Positions 60,301-64,000 of a stretch of 64,000 bases of DNA are shown piece after piece (within the stretch, counting starts at the first letter, position 1; the number at the start of each line of letters is the position of its first letter). This DNA comes from Simmondsia chinensis (taxonomy: Eukaryota > Streptophyta > Magnoliopsida > Caryophyllales > Simmondsiaceae). Location of the stretch: contig JAGTTD010000011.1 of assembly GCA_018398585.1 (NCBI GenBank), positions 34,158,164 through 34,222,163 on the forward strand. The letters run 5' to 3'. A program made the position numbers and the translations under genes. The notes under the pieces are model-generated. The model was not told where the DNA came from, ran no database searches, and saw only the letters and a list, made by a program, of their open reading frames with translations.

Positions 60301-60906
60301 TTTTTCGGTATCTTTAGGTCCCCCTAAGCTTTTATATTTTTTGTTCCAAAAAACCAAAAGAAACAGGCTTTTGTATCTGGAATCCACAATTGAACCAATC
60401 ATATAACCATATAAAAAATTGGTGTTGTTATTTGTATATAATAAGTGTTATTCTTAAAATTTTACGATGAGTTGATTATCAAAAAAAAAAAAAAGTGTTA
60501 CTCTTAAAGTAATATTATAGCTTATAATTTTAGTTTAATAATAATATTTTAATATTTATTTCGTATATTTAAATGTATATTAAAATTATTAGCTATCAAA
60601 CATATATTAATTTAATATTATTTTTAGTAATTTATTGACTCTTTTATCTTATGTTACTAGTTTGTTCATGCAAGGAAAGTTGAGCTTAGGCTCTTTGAGA
60701 AAGGAAACAAGACCAAGGCTTAGTACGAGTCAATTAGCGTGTAGTGTAAGGTATTACGAGTTGTCTCCTCCTTTAGCTCAAGCTTTAGTTATAGCGTTAC
60801 TCATTAGCCGATGCGTGGACTTGGAGGTGCTTTTTAGTTGACATGTGGCATTGCCATTGTTCCTTGGCAGCCAAGTCCACTTGACAGTTGGTGCCATTGT
60901 TTAACA

Positions 60907-60909
<3 letters not shown>

Positions 60910-60939
<30 letters not shown>
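60910..60939. repeat. (TA)n microsatellite
   Basis: About 15 TA dinucleotides. Confidence 0.95.
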
Positions 60940-60945
<6 letters not shown>

Positions 60946-62240
60946 TTTGGTGTTCAAGTAGCAGAACAAGGCATAGGTAAGTAAGAATAAGGCTTGATAT
61001 GGGGGATCTACCAGGAGAGAGAGAAAGAGAAAGAGTTGACGAGTAATTGATAAGAGTGTAAATAGGCGAGTAGCAAAGCAGAGGAGACTTATATAGTTAT
61101 CAGTACTATAACTCGTCCACTCCTACTTGTCTACCCCTACTGATTCAGCTTTTTATCTTGCAGGTCAAATTATTCAAAAATAAAGCTGCTCGCCTTTCTC
61201 CTTGAATCCATGTAACGATTTTTTTGTGAAAATAGGTAAATGTTAAATATACTTAGTGTTCACATAATTATTATTATTTGTAGTATTTTAATATTGCATA
61301 AGCTACTGCCACTGGTGGTGGTTGAGGCAAGAATCCTCTTCCTTAATGCTCAAGTCACCATTTTTCAATAATTAACCATTTATACATATATGTTATGGAC
61401 TTCTGCACAAATATTATTTTGCATACATATCTTCAAGTGGGTGTGTAAACAAGTTTTTTCCATGGCCACTCATTAATATGTGCCTAATTATTCTATTGTT
61501 TAAAATACCACTATCCAATTTTACTTTTTTGACAAACTAAGTTTTCTAAATTTAGAAGTTAAACTTTATAGAACGTACATAATTTATGAATTCATTATAT
61601 ATTAACAAGTTATTATTTTATAAAGAACTTATTCTTTATTTCATATAGTATAAAATTAGATATTTAAATTATAAATAAAATATCTATATTTAAGAACGTT
61701 AAATGTTATTTACATTTATAATTGTATTTTACCCTTCTCTGAATTTTTAGTTGTGTTAATTTAATCCTCGCAAACTTGAAATTGCCTCAGTCATATCCAA
61801 CTTTGAAATTTATGTCAATTTCTCACTAATTAATGTTATGATTTTAATTTCAATTGTTGATTTCTTGATGTAAAAAGTATATGTAAATTGTAATCAATTT
61901 ATAATTTCAATGACGAATTAATATTAATTAAAGAATTAGACTTAATCGATCAAATAATTTAATTATATAAGAAGATAAACGGAATAAAGAATTTAGGACT
62001 AAATTGACTCAATAGTTAAAGTACAAAGACTAATGCTATAAATAACTTTTTATTAAAATATAATTTCTTAAAATTTATTATACATACTACTAAAAGTTAG
62101 TAGTTTATTTTATGTATGTATGTATGTATATGGCATGAATCATATAAGAGAGTAAGAGACGAGAGGGAATGTTTTGGACCATTTATTTGACTGCTGACAT
62201 TATCTTTCTCCACCTAACATCACCCTCTGTGCCCTTCTTA

Positions 62241-62243
<3 letters not shown>

Positions 62244-62280
<37 letters not shown>
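62244..62280. repeat. (TA)n microsatellite
   Basis: About 18 TA dinucleotides, directly upstream of 5S SINE copy L. Confidence 0.95.
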
Positions 62281-62289
<9 letters not shown>

Positions 62290-62296
62290 ATGACCC

Positions 62297-62538
62297 TAAC
62301 CAAAGAGGGCACCAACAAGCGGTTACCGGATCCCATTAGAACTTCGAAGTTAATCGTGCTTGGGCGAGAGTAGTATCAGGATGGGTGATCTCCTTGGAAG
62401 TCCTCACCCTCAGGTTGGAGGCATTCGGAAACAGCCTCTCTTCAGGTTAACACCTTAAAGGGGGAAGGCTGCGTACATCCGCCCCCCCAGACCCTGTGTA
62501 AGCGAAAACCCTTAAAGCACTGGGTATGTTCCTTTCAC
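62297..62538 (+). mobile_element. 5S rRNA-headed SINE, copy L (GTATGTTCC tail)
   Basis: The head reads ACCGGATCCCATTAGAACTT, CGAAGTTAATCGTGCTTGGG, CGAGAGTAGTATCAGGATGG. It continues CCTCACCCTCAGGTTGGAGG into the Au-like body and ends AGCACTGGGTATGTTCCTTT. An 8-bp duplication TATGACCC lies at 62289-62296 and 62539-62546. Confidence 0.8.
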
Positions 62539-62546
62539 TATGACCC

Positions 62547-63035
62547 AAGTATTTGCCCACTACTCACTCTCTCGTAAGAGTCATGCCTTATATATATAAA
62601 TAGTCTAGCTTGTCCGATGTGGGATTAAAGGGAGATGTACATGAAAACTAGTAATTAGTAGTAAACATAAGGAGTTTAGCAGCAGCAAGAGAACCCAATA
62701 ATTATAAAGAGGAAGAGACAATAAGCAAGAACAATTTCAAACTTAAATTAAGAGAGGACAGTAGTACATAGTAGATAGCAGTGAATATAGTAGAGTTACT
62801 CTTTACTTATTTTTGCAGGAAAAGAAGACTTGACAGAAATTAAGTGCATATGCATATTACGAGTTGAATTTGGAACTGGTCAACTGAAATTACATTACAT
62901 CAATGTGACCCCCACTTGCTCTTCATTTATTACTCCTTCGCCTGACCACCTACTGTTCACACTCCAACTACTTGTATGTATTAGCTTACCCATCGGTGTG
63001 GATGCAATGCAAGTGGGGTAGATAGTGAGCATAAA
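62547..63035. other. Intergenic, no gene seen
   Basis: A short 'gtccgatgtgggattaa' near 62610 is a phrase common in dispersed plant repeats. Nothing else was supported. Confidence 0.4.
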
Positions 63036-63051
63036 TGAGTGGGCTATATGT

Positions 63052-63200
63052 CATATAGGCATAGTGGCAAGGATCGCCGCGTGCCAAACGAGGCATCTCG
63101 GAATCGATTTCCACTATGGACAAAGTGGTGGTCCTCTTTGAGGACTTGAGAGGTATATCCCCTCCCCTGACTTTACCAAACTAAAAAAAAATAAAAAAAT
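63052..63200 (+). mobile_element. tRNA-derived SINE with 16-bp duplication
   Basis: The head TAGTGGCAAGGATCGCCG (A-box-like) is followed by GGAATCGATTTCCAC (B-box-like) about 40 nt later. The element is 149 bp and ends in an A-rich run (63182-63199). A perfect 16-bp target-site duplication TGAGTGGGCTATATGT lies at 63036-63051 and 63201-63216. Confidence 0.75.
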
Positions 63201-63216
63201 TGAGTGGGCTATATGT

Positions 63217-63612
63217 GAAAATAGCTGCCCTGGATAAGAAACGGATACCACTTTATAGTTTATATTTATTAATTTAATAACCAAAAAGAAAGATAAAAGC
63301 AGTATGAGTAGTATATATGATTCAATTGTAGACTTGGTGATTTTTAAAAGATGATTTGGTTGTTTTGTTTAGCGCGTGTACTTTTATCTTTGATGATATG
63401 GAGTGGGTATTTAGCTTCCCCGGTGCAAAGCAACACTTTATGTTGGGCTTGTACTACAGTTATCAATATAAATATATATCACTTGGTAATGTGATATAAT
63501 ATAATTAAATTACAAAACATAATTTTAAATAGTTATACATGGTTGAATATTAATATCAATTGGTACACAAATGTGGGATAGGGGTGGTACAGTATGGTGC
63601 GGGTAATACAAA
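63217..63612. other. Intergenic, no gene seen
   Basis: AT-rich, no supported feature. Confidence 0.4.
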
Positions 63613-64000
63613 GGTATGAGTAGGCGTGGCCAACGGGCCAAAAATAACTGGCCGATGGACCGGGCCCGGCCCGGCTAGACTAGCCGTTGCCCCAACGGTT
63701 CTCAACGGCTCTTTTGAATGAGCCGTTTGCAACGGCTCTAAATAATAATAAAAAAAAATTGTATGTTTTCTTTTATAGATACTTAATCCTCCCCAACCTA
63801 TTTCCTCACCAAATCTTCAATCTTCTCTTCTCTCTCTATACATTCATCATCTCCCATCTTCTTCAACTTTGCTAATTGTAAAATTGTGCTCTAAAGTTCG
63901 AAGTTCGTAAAGTGTTTGACTTAAGTTCGAATTTCATTATTTTTTCGTTTTGGTAATTTTAGTATCGCAATTTTATTTGGTTCGTATTTTTAGTTATTTA
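63613..64000 (+). mobile_element. Probable left end of a hAT transposon, cut by window end
   Basis: It starts near TAGGCGTGGCCAACGGGCC, a form I associate with plant hAT termini. A subterminal region follows, rich in CAACGG/CCGTTG words (CAACGGTTCTCAACGGCTC, GAGCCGTTTGCAACGGCTC). AACGG arrays are the sort of site bound by Ac-type transposase. The next 200 bp is CT-rich leader-like sequence with no coding region before the window ends. The target-site duplication cannot be tested. Confidence 0.45.

Larger units (their letters stand above)
60301..62288. other. Intergenic, no gene seen
   Basis: (TA)n tracts lie at 60910-60939 and 62244-62280. The stretch 60640-60900 is less AT-rich but has no recognisable coding sequence. 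Confidence 0.45.

Overview
This window is nuclear DNA from a dicot plant. The evidence is AT-rich intergenic DNA with large introns, five plant-type protein genes, a plant L1-type LINE carrying an RNase H domain, several plant SINE families, and non-autonomous MULE, hAT and possibly CACTA elements. No bacterial, organellar or CRISPR features were seen. I cannot name the species from sequence alone.

Five recognisable host genes all lie on the minus strand: an ER-type Ca2+-ATPase (ECA1/ECA4 type, eight coding exons, 7205-12555), a HERK1-type CrRLK1L receptor kinase (21841-24324), an ankyrin-repeat/PGG membrane protein (three coding exons, 29297-32536), an NMD3 ribosome-export adaptor (48826-50362) and an EXO70 exocyst subunit (two coding exons, 57659-59899). 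Four have a well-supported 5'UTR intron, and the ankyrin gene has a plausible one. NMD3 is broken by four frameshifts and one nonsense codon, yet keeps its 5'UTR intron, so it is a non-processed pseudogene. The genes have unrelated functions (calcium transport, wall signalling, membrane signalling, ribosome export, exocytosis) and do not form a pathway. A short orphan ORF (4584-4922) and a broken hydrophobic ORF (5765-6247, minus) are weak candidates.

The rest is mobile DNA. The most striking family is a SINE whose 5' half is a 5S rRNA sequence and whose 3' half resembles the plant Au SINE. Six copies have target-site duplications, tails are of two types (TTGTTG or GTATGTTCC), and copies often lie as close inverted pairs. 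At least three other SINE families are present, two of them with clear duplications.

Three non-autonomous MULE-like elements of about 1.1 kb are present. Two (39458-40588 and 53334-54469) belong to one family and are almost complete palindromes. One of these carries a piece of the 5S-SINE in both arms. The third (46686-47785) has perfect 9-bp duplications and an array of CGCG-rich motifs. A further foldback element (51380-52260) has about 30-bp tandem units in both arms. Other elements are a solo LTR (34116-34466), a 5'-truncated LINE (54514-57026), a LINE tail (42395-42885), CAGGGCCGG-ended hAT MITEs and the left end of a probable hAT element at the window edge (63613 onward).
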